Source: Zygnema cylindricum
Taxonomy: Eukaryota > Streptophyta > Zygnematophyceae > Zygnematales > Zygnemataceae
Assembly: GCA_037447655.1 (NCBI GenBank)
Contig: JBBHKE010002250.1
Span: 27,438-91,437, forward strand
Direction of reading: 5' to 3'
Length of the DNA: 64,000 nucleotides
Shown here: piece by piece, positions 45,317-55,253 of the stretch
Position numbering within the stretch: position 1 is the first letter of the stretch
How the letters are laid out: each line of letters starts with the position of its first letter
Position numbers and translations under genes: made by a program
The notes under the pieces: model-generated
What the model was told of the DNA's origin: nothing
The model's database searches: none
The model's input: the letters and a program-made list of their open reading frames with translations, nothing else

Positions 45317-45570
45317 CCACATGGGGAAATGGGGAAGGAGACGGGGTATCTTCGGTTTTTTTTCCTTTCACTTTCTCCCGCATCCATCAATTCGGCATGT
45401 CTCTTTCTTCCCTACGTTTGCATTCATGTCACCTAGAGGGATTGGGACAAAAGGGGGGATAATCATTTTCCATGGAAGCATTTGCAGCTGGGATTCTTTG
45501 CAGGTCTCTCTTTGGACAACTTTGTGGATCATGGACCCTTCCTCTCTTATCATCAGGCACGCTTGACAGT

Positions 45571-45893
45571 AACGGTTAATGTTTATTATTACGTTCACTA
45601 AAACAATAAAAAAAATACTCAACTATTTTTTCAACCCAAATTTATGTTTGCGTTAACAATAAAAATATTAACGAAGAAATTATATAATTAATGCACACAA
45701 CGAGAGTCAAATAAAACCCTAAACCATTTTTTTGTCACAAATTTGAGTTTGCGCTAACAAAGATATTTCTAACAAACAACGTTTATTGTTTGGACACACA
45801 AAAACAGGACAAATAAACTCCGAACCAGGTTTGTAACACAACTTTTTGTTTGCGCTTACAACAATATTTGTAACAAACACTTTTTTTTGTTAT
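45571..45893. repeat. SatB satellite, short block
   Basis: Three to four SatB monomers of about 100 bp with the recurring blocks AACCATGTTT, CAAATTTGTGTTTGCG, AACAAACAACGTTTATTGTT and GCTCACAAAAA. It ends at GTTAT, directly before the LTR of G. Confidence 0.9.
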
Positions 45894-46719
45894 TGCTGTT
45901 TTGGAAACCTTTTGTCCTCTCTATATCTCGTGTGTGAGAAGTAGATTATGGACTTAGTTATTTTTGTGTACAGACGGAATTGGCGTAAACATGATTTAGA
46001 GTGGTATGTAACTTTGAAGGGAGTACAGACGTTTGGTAGACTCATGGGACACGTGTCAGTCCGTGCAGGAGTCAAGGTTGTTTGATACGGACGACGAAGT
46101 AAAAATTCACTTTGGGACTGGATTCACACTTGGAGGTTCGTCTTCGGTGATGAATGAATGCGTGGACGGCAAACACAGTCCGCCGTCATTTTTGGAAGAG
46201 AAACATTGACTGCGCCGTCATTTTAGTGGACGGACTTTGACTGCTTACTATTTGGTTTTTAGCGGCAGTTTTTAAGATTGATGTAAATATTTTGTACAAG
46301 AGACGACGGGTTTTGTTTTAGTACGTTTTAGTGTGAAGTTCGACCACGGTAATTATGGTACGGTGTAGATCAGCTGTAGGCTCATTTGTATGTGTAAGAC
46401 TTAGAATATTTTTGGAGTTATAAATTCCTTATATGAAAAATTGTGAAGCAGTTTTTGGGAGTTTTTGGATTGTAAGATCATTGTGATCTTTTGGCAAAAT
46501 CTTGTTAAATTTTGCATATGGTATTTTTAGGGTATTGTATTTATCGTGGCAAATTAGCAGACGTAGGGTATGTCTATTTTGCTTGGGGCTTCATTATGAA
46601 GTCGGTCATTTTGTGGATTTTCGTGAGAGCTTCCTCTTTTCTGCTTTAATTATTATGGCAACTATTGGTGCTTCTTCTTCTTCTTCTTCTTATGAGACAC
46701 GAGCTACCTCAAATCAATA
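45894..46719 (+). repeat. Element G 5' LTR
   Basis: About 826 bp, starting TGCTGTTTTGG and ending at CAATA (CA mutated to TA), directly before a decayed PBS (TGTTACGGGCTCGCC, 46720-46734). The Gag ATG at 46655 is 65 nt before the LTR end. The right LTR is missing, so the boundaries rest on alignment to other families. Confidence 0.75.
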
Positions 46720-47436
46720 TGTTACGGGCTCGCCCTCACTAAACCCGGTTTTTAATGGGCAAAAATATTTATATTGGGCAGATTTGACTAAGTCTTACCT
46801 TAAGCAAGTAAAATTCTATAATGTGGTTTACGGTGTTCTTCCGGATACGGATCCAGATTTTGAAAAGAAAAATGAGGATTCATTGCATATTTTCAAATAA
46901 CTCTTGTCCAAAGATCTGAACATGACATATATCAGTATCTTTACGGCATCTGAAATATGGAAGACTTTGCGGGAGTCTTATGTCCTAGCTAATGAACATA
47001 ATAAAGTTATAACTGCTGGAAAAATTTGAGATTAGAAATATATCGGAGGGTGATATGAGCTCATAGTGTAATGGCGTGAAACTTCAATTGTCGGAAAATG
47101 CATGTTACGGGGGGGAATTTTCCTCCGTATCATCAAGCTATGATTTTAATGAGAGGTCTTCCTACTGAATATAAAGAAGTCGCGGAACAGTTAAAGTGGT
47201 TAGAGAAAAATAGATCGAATATAGCTGTAGCTGAAGCTTATATTTTAGAGGAAGAGGCCACTCATATAGCCTTAAACAGTGGAAATTCAACAATAGCTTA
47301 TAATGCTCAGACATATTGGCCGACTGGGTTTTTTGAAAATAGGAATTTCACCCCAATCCGAATTATAGGCAATATGATAGGTGTGTCTATTGCTTTGGTC
47401 AAGGTCATGTTTTCCCGTTGTGTCCTACATTTATAA
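46655..47436 (+). pseudogene. gag: Element G Gag
   Basis: Starts at ATG 46655 in the LTR with a Ser-rich leader (GASSSSSSYE), reads Q-Y-V-T-G-S-P across the PBS, then FNGQKYLYWADLTKSYL. A TAA at 46898 and further stops near 47030 interrupt it. 47098-47436 holds RGLPTEYKEVAEQLK. The CCHC knuckle (C-V-Y-C, then H, then C) is at 47382-47423 in a different frame. It parallels F2 Gag throughout but is non-functional. Confidence 0.86.
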
Positions 47437-47927
47437 AAGCGTGTGAAACAAGAAATTATTGTGGAAATTATTGTACAGGATGGAAAGTGCGGTCGGAGGA
47501 TTCACCATCAAAATTGTCGGCATCAAAACTGCCAGTTAAAAATGTGGCGTTCTTTGCAATCGACGAGACGCCACAAGACGAACCGGTGGAGGAAAAGGAC
47601 GACGTGTTCAGATTTCCGCAATCGGATGACGATGAGTTCTTTGCTCTTGCAAAGGATCTTATGGAGGGACCTCAAGAGAACGGGTGGAATATGGACTCCG
47701 CGTGCTCCTCCCACATGAGCGGCAACCGGGCTTACTTCAAAACCCTTACTCCAATTCCCACACGTCGGATTTATTACGCGGATGACAACAGTGTGGAGGC
47801 TACGGCAAAGGGAAGCGTGGAGTTAGTATGTGACATCAATGGTCAGATTATAAAAGGACCTTACATGATGTTCTCTATTTTCCAAAATTTAAGAAAAAAA
47901 TGTTTTCCACTTCGGTGGCTGAAATGA
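47418..47927 (+). pseudogene. pol: Element G protease and pre-integrase
   Basis: 169-aa ORF with an acidic linker (QDEPVEEKDDVF), then GWNMDSACSSHMSGNRAYF, where the catalytic triplet reads D-S-A rather than D-S/T-G. IYYADDNSVEATAKGSVELV is the flap region. Replacement of the active-site Gly should inactivate the enzyme. The frame is lost near 47880 at the FPKFKKKMFS region. Confidence 0.86.
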
Positions 47928-48062
47928 AATGATTTGAAATTTTGCAAAAGAATGGGAAAAAGGTAGGAAGCAAAGATGGGAGAGTAGCCTTGGTAGGAAC
48001 TAGAGGCCCAAAATTGTTTTACCGGATGGAATTGGCTAATTAAATTGACTCTGCATACTTGA

Positions 48063-48158
48063 GTGTCCTTCTCAAAAATGTTTTGTGGCATAAGGTGTCC
48101 TTCCGAAAAATGTGTTGTGGCATAAGGTGTCCTTCCGAAAAATGTTTTGTGGCATAAG
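48063..48158 (+). repeat. Three 32-bp tandem copies inside element G integrase
   Basis: The unit GTGTCCTTCCGAAAAATGTT plus TTGTGGCATAAG recurs at 48063, 48095 and 48127 with one or two differences. It covers the codons just before and including the LWHK start of the integrase zinc finger. As 32 is not a multiple of 3, each copy shifts the frame. Confidence 0.9.
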
Positions 48159-49190
48159 AGGCTCGGTCATGTTCATCATGAAAGGCTTGATAAAATGATA
48201 AAACAAAATATGATATTTGGTGTCAAATCAGGACAAATATATTCTCATATATGTGATGCATGTGCTTTGGGAAAGCTTCATAAGCCGCCCCTTCCTCAGA
48301 CCGCGAATAACAAAGCCACGGATTTATTGCAAATAATTCTTTCAGGTGTATGGGGACCTTCAAAAGTCCCTTTCCTCGGTGGCAGCCGATTTTTGGTCAC
48401 TTTTACCGATGATTTCTCCCAATACAGCAAAGTTTACTTTATGAAGGAGAAGAGTGAAGTGTTTAATCACTTCAAGCACTTTCCGGTTTGTGCGGAAAAG
48501 CTTCACGGGAAGTCGATTCTCTCCCTTCGGTCCGACAACGGAGGTGAATATATTTCTAATGCATTTTCAGATTATTTAAAAGAAAACGGCATCTCTTATC
48601 AATTTGCGGTTCTCTATACTTTGGAGCTAAACAGAGTATTGGAAAGACTTAACCGGACTTTAACGGAAACTGCAAAATTTATGATGTTAGTTAAAGGGAT
48701 AGATTTGAAATTTTGGGGTGAGGCTTTCTCCTGTGCTTCATATATTAGGAATAGAATATAAACTAAATCCGTAAAAGAGAAAACACCCTATGAATTGTGG
48801 ACCGAAAGAAAACCTAATGTTAGTCACTTCCGAGGTTTTGGTAGTAAATGTTTTATATTGGATAATTTTCCTATTTCTAAGCTTAGTCCAAAATCTGTTT
48901 CCGAGATTTTTATGGGATATGATGATAAGTCCGTAGGCTATAGATTATAAAAAATGGAAAGAAAAAATCTTCAAGTTGCTGAGAATATTCAGGTTAAGGA
49001 AGAGAGTCAATCGGTTGATGTTTTTGGCATGGCAGATTTTCAGAAAAATGCCAAAATTCAAGAATATGTAATTTTGGAAAATGTTTTTTTTTCCTCTTCC
49101 ATCCATTTTTCCTCCTCTGTCAATGGAGGATCATCTCCTATTCCTACTCCAGACCCTCCGTTTTTTCAACCTGTATAGCCTACTCGATCT
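48147..49190 (+). pseudogene. pol: Element G integrase
   Basis: 48147-48761 encodes MWHKRLGHVHHERLDKM, CDACALGK (HHCC intact), then LSGVWGPSKVP where the first catalytic Asp is Gly, TFTDDFSQYSKVYFMKEKSE, SDNGGEY and LERLNRTLTE. The C-terminal part (48762-49190) has ERKPNVSHFRGFGSKCFIL, GYDDKSVGYRL and a Phe/Ser-rich linker, broken by TAA stops at about 48759 and 48948. Confidence 0.88.
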
Positions 49191-49642
49191 CCTCCTCCTC
49201 CTCCTCCTCTTCTTCGGCGGACACGTATGGCTCCAGCAGTTCTACCCTCACATTTTCCGAGGGGAAGAAGGCAAAGCCGCAAGCTGCGAGGTGAACAAGT
49301 GGAGCATGCTCTAAATATTGCCAGCACGATAGAACCTGTCACCATAAATGAGGCTTTTTTAGCTCTGTAGAAGGATCAATATATCTCCGCGGTGAACGAC
49401 GAAATGCGATAGAAAATGGAGGATCAAACTTGGGAGTTTGTGGAGCTTCCGCCGGATCGAAAGGCAATCGGCTGTAAGTGGGTCTTTAAAGTGAATTTGA
49501 ATCCGGATTATTCCATTGAAAGGTATAAGGCTAGGCTTGTTGCAAAATGTTATAGTTAGAAGGAGGGAATTGACTATAATGAGACTTTCTCTCCGATTGT
49601 CCAGTTTCCAAGTGTTATAATTTTGTTGTTTTTAGCAGCCAT
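49191..49642 (+). pseudogene. pol: Element G linker and RT N-terminal fragment
   Basis: After the basic FPRGRRQSRKLR motif the frame carries VTINEAFLAL, a stop, VNDEMR, a stop, MEDQTWEFVELPPDRKAIGC, KWVFKVNLNPDYSIERYKA, VAKCYS, a stop and GIDYNETFSPIVQFPS. It ends at LLFLAAI, where H begins. YVDD and everything after it are absent. Confidence 0.86.
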
Positions 49643-49670
49643 TGTGAGGACTAAAGCTTCCAAAACAACA
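49643..49670 (-). repeat. 28-bp remnant of element H 3' LTR, then PPT
   Basis: In sense it ends as TGTTGTTTTGGAAGCTTTAG..., matching the start of the 5' LTR of H (right end at 56055). The PPT AAGGGGAG follows at 49671-49678. The rest of the LTR is gone. Confidence 0.85.
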
Positions 49671-49678
49671 CTCCCCTT

Positions 49679-50191
49679 CAGCTTTAGACTCTACTAGCCA
49701 CTTAGACCACATGCCTCTCTATAGAATTTCAATTTTGGTGCTAGAAAGGGTTTTTTCGTCATATCTGCCAGCATTTTTTCATTGGGTAAGTAGCAAAGCT
49801 TCACAATTCTAGCCATCGCTTATTCCCTCACAAAGTGTAATTTAATATCAATATGCTTACAATTAAGTGATGACTGGGATTAGAAGCAAAAGCAATAGCA
49901 GCTTGATTGTCACACCATAATACCTGAAGACCTGCCTGGATAAATTTCAGTTCTTGTAAAGAGACTTTACCCAAAGAAGTTCCTTGAGAGCTGAGATGGC
50001 TGCCATGTATTCAGCTTCCATAGTTGACTGAGCAGTCACCTTTTAGAGCTTAGTAGTCACCGATCTTTAGAATGAATCCAATGGTAGAGTGTCGGCTTGG
50101 CATATCACCATAACTCGCATCGCTCCTGGTGTTGATTTTCACTTCATCTCCTCCGAGAGAAAGTATGAGATCCCGTGTTTTTACAAGATAT
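49679..50191 (-). pseudogene. pol: Element H RNase H C-terminal part
   Basis: In fragmented frames: TLRYLVKTRDLILSLGGDEVK, a SDASYGD-like block, TAQSTMEAEYMAAISALK, WCDNQAAIAFASNPSHHL and a MLADMTKKPFLAPKLKFY-type terminus. Several stops. Upstream it is interrupted by the solo LTR beginning at 50197. Confidence 0.83.
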
Positions 50192-50196
50192 CTAAG

Positions 50197-51187
50197 TGTT
50201 GTTTTGAAAAGTTTGTTTCGTATGTACACGACACTTTGTGCGTTTGCGACAGTTCGTGCGCAATAGAATTTAATGTGGAGGTACTAGTGGATTCACGGAT
50301 TGGGGGAGTGAACGTCAAATAAAAAAAAAGTGACATAAGGGACTCGGTGAGTGGCGTGAATAAACATTGAGAAATGGACGGCGGATCGCGAAACGAACCG
50401 ATGTAAAATGATCGAAAAGTTGAAATATACGCCGCCAGTACAGCGCAACAACGACGCACACAAGACAACGCAGCTGCGAAATTTTTGGATATGATCCGTA
50501 CGGACAACGCAACTGCGATTGGTATGAATCAAGTCGGCGGACGAAGATTAATAAGAAGATCTAAAATAACTAAGCAAGTTGACGTCTAGTATTCGGATTT
50601 TGCAGAGTTATCGATATAAGTATTCTGTACAACAAAAGTTTGTCTTTTTGCTAAATAGTTTAGGAAGATGGTATATACGGTACGGCTGGTATGCCTCCGT
50701 AAAATCAATAGTGAACTCTCTTAGTATAACTTGTAGGACTTAGATTATTTTGAATATCACAGCTAAGTTAATCAAAGACATGGCAGACTGTTTTTCTGCA
50801 ACTTTGACCTGTTACTGTGATTACTTTGATTGATGTTTTGAGGTGAAACTTTGTAGATGTATTCAATAATCTAGAAACCATGTATGTGTGAAGTTTCAGT
50901 CTGATTTATTGTTTTTGTAGAATTCTTTCAGAAGTCTACATGGTTAGTTTGAGAAGTTGTCAACTGTTTTTGGGAAACTCTGGAGCTTATATATTATATA
51001 GATTCCTCGGTGGATTTAGCTCTACCTTTCTGATTTTACATTTCTATGGTATACTATAAATTGGTGTAGTCTGAGGTAATTTTGTAAATTGTGGAGTTAT
51101 CTCTGCTGTCTAAAACACAACCGGTTTTGGGGGTAGTCTGTGGTGCTTTTGAGTGTAATCCATGGCTGAAATAGGCTATGGACAACA
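50197..51187 (+). repeat. Solo LTR, family 4, inside element H RNase H
   Basis: 991 bp from TGTTGTTTTG to GGACAACA, flanked by perfect 5-bp duplications CTAAG (50192-50196 and 51188-51192). It has a copy at 62453-63636 and a partial inverted copy at 63785-64000. It ends with ATGGCTGAAATAGGC and 11 more nt, the Gag leader, 26 nt before the LTR end. TCCGTACGGA is at 50495-50504. Confidence 0.95.
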
Positions 51188-51192
51188 CTAAG

Positions 51193-51915
51193 AACTCGTT
51201 TTGCTGCCTCCCAATCTGATCTTTTTGGGTTCTGAAGGCTTAGGCTCAAAGCTCCAACTGTTGATGCAATATCAGGTTGCGTGTAGTTCATGAAGAAGAT
51301 AAGACTCCCAATAACTTGACTGTAGGGAATTGTGGACATGAAGTCTTACTCCCCTAGTTCCATGTCATCCTCGAGTATCATTCCTCCATCCGTCTTTTTT
51401 TATTCCACCTTTTGCCTGAACTCCATAGGATTGGCACTCCCCTTTGCCTCTGCCATGCCAAATATTTGAAGTACATTTCCAATGGCCTCTCTTTGAGTAA
51501 GATAAATCACACTCTCATTCCTATCTCTTTCTACTTGAATGCCTAAGATATAGTTTGGGTCACCTAAGTCCTTCATTTCAAACCTGGCATTCAGAGCTGC
51601 TTCTATCTTGTTTATCTCATTCATAGATTTATTGATAAGCACCATATCATTCACATATACTGCTACATGGATCACACCATCATCTCCTTCTATGACATAT
51701 ACAGAGTGATCTGAGCTTATCCTTCTGAAACCTGTACCGGTGAGAAACCCATCTAACTTCAGATTCCACTCTCGTGGAGCCTGTTTCAATCCATACAATG
51801 ATTTCAACAATTTACAGACTAGATTTTCCTTCAATTTTTTTGCATACACTTTAGGTTGTTTCGTATAAATCACTTCCTCTAAGTCTTCATGCAAGAAAGC
51901 AGTTTTAACATCCAA
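51193..51915 (-). pseudogene. pol: Element H RT C-half and RNase H start
   Basis: 51915-51400 is a 171-aa open segment: [39 protein letters not shown] where YVDD is expected (first catalytic Asp to Asn), MKDLGDPNYILGIQ and QREAIGNVLQIF. 51339-51193 continues with MSTIPYSQVIGSLIFFMNYT and SLQNPKRSDWEAAKRVLS up to the TSD of the solo LTR. The altered active site should abolish polymerase activity. Confidence 0.9.
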
Positions 51916-51918
51916 TTG

Positions 51919-52198
51919 CTACAGCTCCATATTCGCAATTGTAGCTAAGGACAACAAGACTCTAACAGTGTGAAGCCTGACAATATGAGAGAAGGTTTCC
52001 TCATAGTCTATTCCCTCCTTCTGACTAAAGCCCTTTGCTACCAGCCAAGCTTTATTCCTTTTAATGGTATTGTCTAGGTTAAGCTTCACTTTAAAGATCC
52101 ACTTGCAGCCAATGGCTTTTCGATCTGGTGGAAGCTCCACAAGCTCCCACAATTGATTTTTTATAACTGACTTCATCTCATCATTTGTAACTGCAATC
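51919..52198 (-). pseudogene. pol: Element H RT N-terminal part
   Basis: NDEMKSVIKNQLWELVELPP, DRKAIGCKWIFKVKLNLDNT, VAKGFSQKEGIDYEETFSHI and VLLSLATIANMEL, then a stop where the Gln of HQMDVK is expected. The ORF extends upstream through the inserted chimeric LTR, giving an artificial N-terminus (KGEGPCGGLRVAHS). Confidence 0.88.
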
Positions 52199-52203
52199 GA
52201 GTG

Positions 52204-52657
52204 TGCAACTCTGAGACCTCCACAGGGTCCTTCACCTTTCAAACATCCAAAAGCACACTTCTGCTTTCAAGGAATTTCGACCTCGGTCAGTGCCTCCAAC
52301 TCCTCATCCAGCAAAAGCTCACCGTCCTCGTCCTCGGATTCCTCCTCGTGTACCTGAGTCACAACAGCCATCCTAGAGTGTCTCAACTCCCATCCTAAAC
52401 CTGTTGGATACAGGCTAGCTTCACAAACGGTAGGTACCATTGTGTCTATCAAGTACCCTTTTAGTAAATCTACTAAACCATCTGCTCGTCTCTCTCTAGA
52501 TAGCACAGGCAGCCATAGCTCTATCTCCTTTTTCAACCTTTAATGACTGCGATAAGTGTGGGAGCTGAAGAGAGAAGTTAGAGGCAGACTGCATCGGCTT
52601 CTTTTCTGCGATTAATTTATACCTAGAAAATACTGAAAAGAACCATTAATTTCTACA
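52204..52657 (-). mobile_element. 454-bp chimeric LTR fragment carrying a Gag-protease linker
   Basis: Begins on the plus strand TGCAACTCTGAGACCTCC, like an A/I-group LTR end, and finishes TTTCTACA, like an LTR start, with A/B-type LTR sequence at about 52400-52657. Between them lies the gag-PR linker (VTQVHEEESEDEDGELLLDE, then KQKCAFG). Flanking 5-mers are GAGTG (52199-52203) and CAGTG (52658-52662), a probable TSD. It looks like one integrated unit made from a rearranged LTR. Confidence 0.7.
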
Positions 52658-52662
52658 CAGTG

Positions 52663-53700
52663 ATCCTTTTCAGGAACAGAAAATGCTTCTGGAATGGTGA
52701 GAGGCTCCTCAGTACTTGTACAAAAAGCATATTAAACTTGTTCTCCCCTCAAGCGAAAAACCTGTCTTCTCCCCCCCGGAAAAATTGAGGCTGGAACTGT
52801 TGGATTCCAATTCCGACCCTAAGGTAGATGAAGAGGAGGATGAGCTGCTCCTGGCTGTTCACTGGTTGGTGGTACTTTAATGTTTGGCATTCTAGTAGAA
52901 CAAGAAGTAGAAGTTGCCGAAGATTGAAAAAAAATCTGATTCAAGATGACATATTCCAAAAGTTTTTCCTTCTTCTCTTTTTCATCCATACTAAATACGT
53001 TTATGGACTCACTCTCATCCTTTACTTGAATATTTGTGGCAATCTGTATGGTATGTTTTTTCGGACAATAAACTTTGTATCCTACAAACTCATCATCATA
53101 TCCCATGAAGATTCCAAGCATGGACTTTGGACTCAGTTTCCAGTTTGGTAAGTTATCTAGTGCAAAGCACTTGCTACCAAAAACTCTGAAGTGACTGACA
53201 TCAGGTTTTCTGCTTCCACACTTCATAAGGTTTCTTTCCTTGAACATATCTAGTTTCTAATTTGTTCCTAATATAAGTTGCAGTTTGGTATGCTTGAGGC
53301 CAAAACTTAGTGTCTATTCCCTTATCAGACATCATAGATTTAACACTCTCAATTAGAGTTCTATTCAGCTTTTCTGAAACTCTATTCTGCTCAAAAGTAT
53401 GTTGCCCAATAAACTCGTGAGGGATATTATTTTCTCTCAAATAAGCAGCAAACTCATTCAAAGTGTATTTATCTCCATTATCAAATTCTAAGGAAAAAAT
53501 GGATCTGCCATGAAGCTTCTCTGCCCAGATTCGAAAGTGTTGGAAATGGGTGAAGACCACATTTTTCTCCTTTATGAAATAGATCGTGTTGAATCTAAAG
53601 ATGTCATCTGTGAATGTAACAAAGTGTGTGCTGCCAACAATAGATAATATTTAGGGTCGCCACAGATCTGAATGAATAAGTTTCAAGAGGTTAGTTGCTC
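52663..53700 (-). pseudogene. pol: Element H integrase
   Basis: 53560-53201 encodes FTHFQHFRIWAEKLHGRSIF, EFDNGDKY (the SDNGGEY site, with its Asp kept), SEKLNRTLIESVKSMMSDKG (catalytic Glu kept, with Lys for Arg) and FWPQAYQTATYIRNK. 53247-52819 gives GSRKPDVSHFRVFGSKCFAL, GYDDEFVGYKVYCPKKHTI and a linker. Further up, at 53560-53700, are fragments of TFTDDIF and the zinc-finger to first-Asp region with stops. The basic PGGRRQVF motif is near 52780. Confidence 0.87.
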
Positions 53701-54780
53701 TGAATTCTAAGGCGTGGTAAGGAAAGTTTATGTAGCTTGCCCAAAGCACAACTATCACAAATACTTGACTGTTGCTAACCAAGTTCAACTCCTTCTACCA
53801 AATCATTTTTTACCATCTTTTCCAACCTGTGAGTGTGAACATGACCCACTCTCTTATGCCTCAAAACATTATCACATAAGACACTGGAGTAAGCAAAATA
53901 AGATGTATTCACCAGGTCCATCCGGTACAAGTTGTTGGGGCCTCTAGTTCCCATTACAACTACCTTTCAATCTTTGTTAACCATCTTTTTTCCTTGCTTC
54001 TAAAGTATTTCAGAACCTCTACTTTTTGCAACTAAAGTAGGAAACAAGTTCTTTTTGAACTGAGAAACATACAACATATCATAAAGAGTCCTAGGAAATG
54101 CCTGTCCATCTATCTCACACATAAAGATGGTAGTTTTTTTAGCCTTGGCTTCAACTTTGGCACCACAAGCATAGTCGATCTGCCAGGTTGGAATCGGTTG
54201 CAGATCTGTGAAAGATGATTTGTTTAAGCACATGTGAGAAGAGCTTCTGGAGTCCATAATCCACCGTGGTTTTTGTCTCCCTCCATCAGTTTTGCAAGAG
54301 CAAAAAACTATTTGTCGTTAGTTTTGGAAAAACTAAGAACCTTTTGCACCTTTCCTTTGTCAACCGACTCTGGCTCCTTTGTATCTGCTAAAAACACCTC
54401 AGTTTTGGAAGGAGGAGTCGGTGGTGTAAATGGTGTCCCTTGTGATGTGTAGATCCCTCATGGCTTCCATCCATTTCTGTACACACATGTCTTACAAGCT
54501 TTAACAAACTTAGGACACTGTTTGTACAGATGTCTTTAGTTATAACAGTCGACACACTTGTTATATGACTGAAAGCCTTGGTAACCATGAGACATGTGTA
54601 CCTGATAGTGAACACAAAAGGCTACAGAAGAATTTTTTGGATGAAGAGCTGTAACACTTGCTTTTTCCTCTAGCACTAGTTCAATAGCTGTTGCTAAGTT
54701 CCAAACTAACTTATCTAATATTTTCAAATTTGCTAAGGCGCCTTTATATTCTTCAAGAAGACCTCGCATAAGAATCATAG
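53701..54780 (-). pseudogene. gag-pol: Element H protease, knuckle region and Gag C-half
   Basis: The integrase zinc finger (LRHKRVGHVHTHRLEKM-like) is in broken frames at 53720-53880. 54257-54000 is the protease with MDSRSSSHMCLNKSSF: D-S-R where D-S/T-G is expected. IDYACGAKVEAKAKKTTIFM follows. 54778-54536 is the Gag C-half (MRGLLEEYKGALANLKILDK). The knuckle at about 54480-54550 (C-V-D-C and H-L-Y-K-Q-C-P type residues) is frameshifted. Nonfunctional. Confidence 0.83.
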
Positions 54781-55253
54781 CCTAATGATAACAAGGGAAG
54801 TTCCTCATGAACATGCATTTTCTGTCAACAAAAGTCTAAGTCCATTACAATATTTAGCCATGCTACCATCTGTATACATATAGTCCTAAATATTCCCAGC
54901 TGTAATATTCTCATGTTGAGCATTAGCTTTCAAATAGACAGTTTTCCGCGAAGTCAAGATCTTTGATGTTTTTTCATCTTGATATGTGACATAAGTAAAT
55001 CCTTTGAAATCGTTAACTTTAAGAGATGCAAAGCCTGCTAGATTATCCCACCATAGGATGCCTTAGTTTCAACAAGATCGCTATCAACTACATCAAACAA
55101 TTTAACTTGAGTAAAGTAAGACTCAACCAAAACCGACCTATAAAGGTATTTCCTTCCATCAAAATTTGGTATCTGTGAGGGCGTGCGCAAAACCTGTTGT
55201 TCTGTGGCTACCACACCCATTGAAGATGAAGATAAATCTGGAGTAGACATCAC
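54781..55253 (-). pseudogene. gag: Element H Gag N-half, starting in the LTR
   Basis: ATG at 55251-55253 inside the LTR, 59 nt from its end. A Ser-rich leader is followed by ATEQQVLRTPSQIPNFDGRK across the PBS, then YLYRSVLVESYFTQVKLFDV, the same block as in F2a and G. An early stop at 55038 and frameshifts follow; FKGFTYVTYQDEKTSKIL and the NAQHENITAGNI-type block are readable to 54781. Confidence 0.87.
55180..55194 (-). other. Primer binding site of element H (strongly decayed)
   Basis: Plus strand GCGTGCGCAAAACC abutting the LTR. It aligns with the iMet arm GTGGGCCCATAACC but keeps only part of it. It is called by position and by the Gag frame reading Q-Q-V-L-R-T-P. Confidence 0.5.

Larger units (their letters stand above)
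43277..45570. other. Unassigned GC-richer block with broken ORFs
   Basis: About 2.3 kb that is neither satellite nor recognisable copia. It is clearly GC-richer than its surroundings, with codon-like composition. The plus strand has an ORF at 43414-43878, the same frame continuing past its stop to a Ser-rich stretch (ILSSSSKSSSSQ) near 43950, then fragments. I see no catalytic motif. It begins right after the LTR of C and ends where SatB begins. It could be the degraded ORF1/spacer of another retroelement or captured genic DNA. Confidence 0.5.
45894..49642 (+). mobile_element. Element G: 3'-truncated copia element, family 3
   Basis: Plus-strand element with a 5' LTR (45894-46719), gag, protease, integrase and the first third of RT. 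It breaks at about 49642 within RT and is fused tail-to-tail with the remnant 3' LTR of minus-strand element H. Stops and frameshifts are frequent. Confidence 0.9.
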
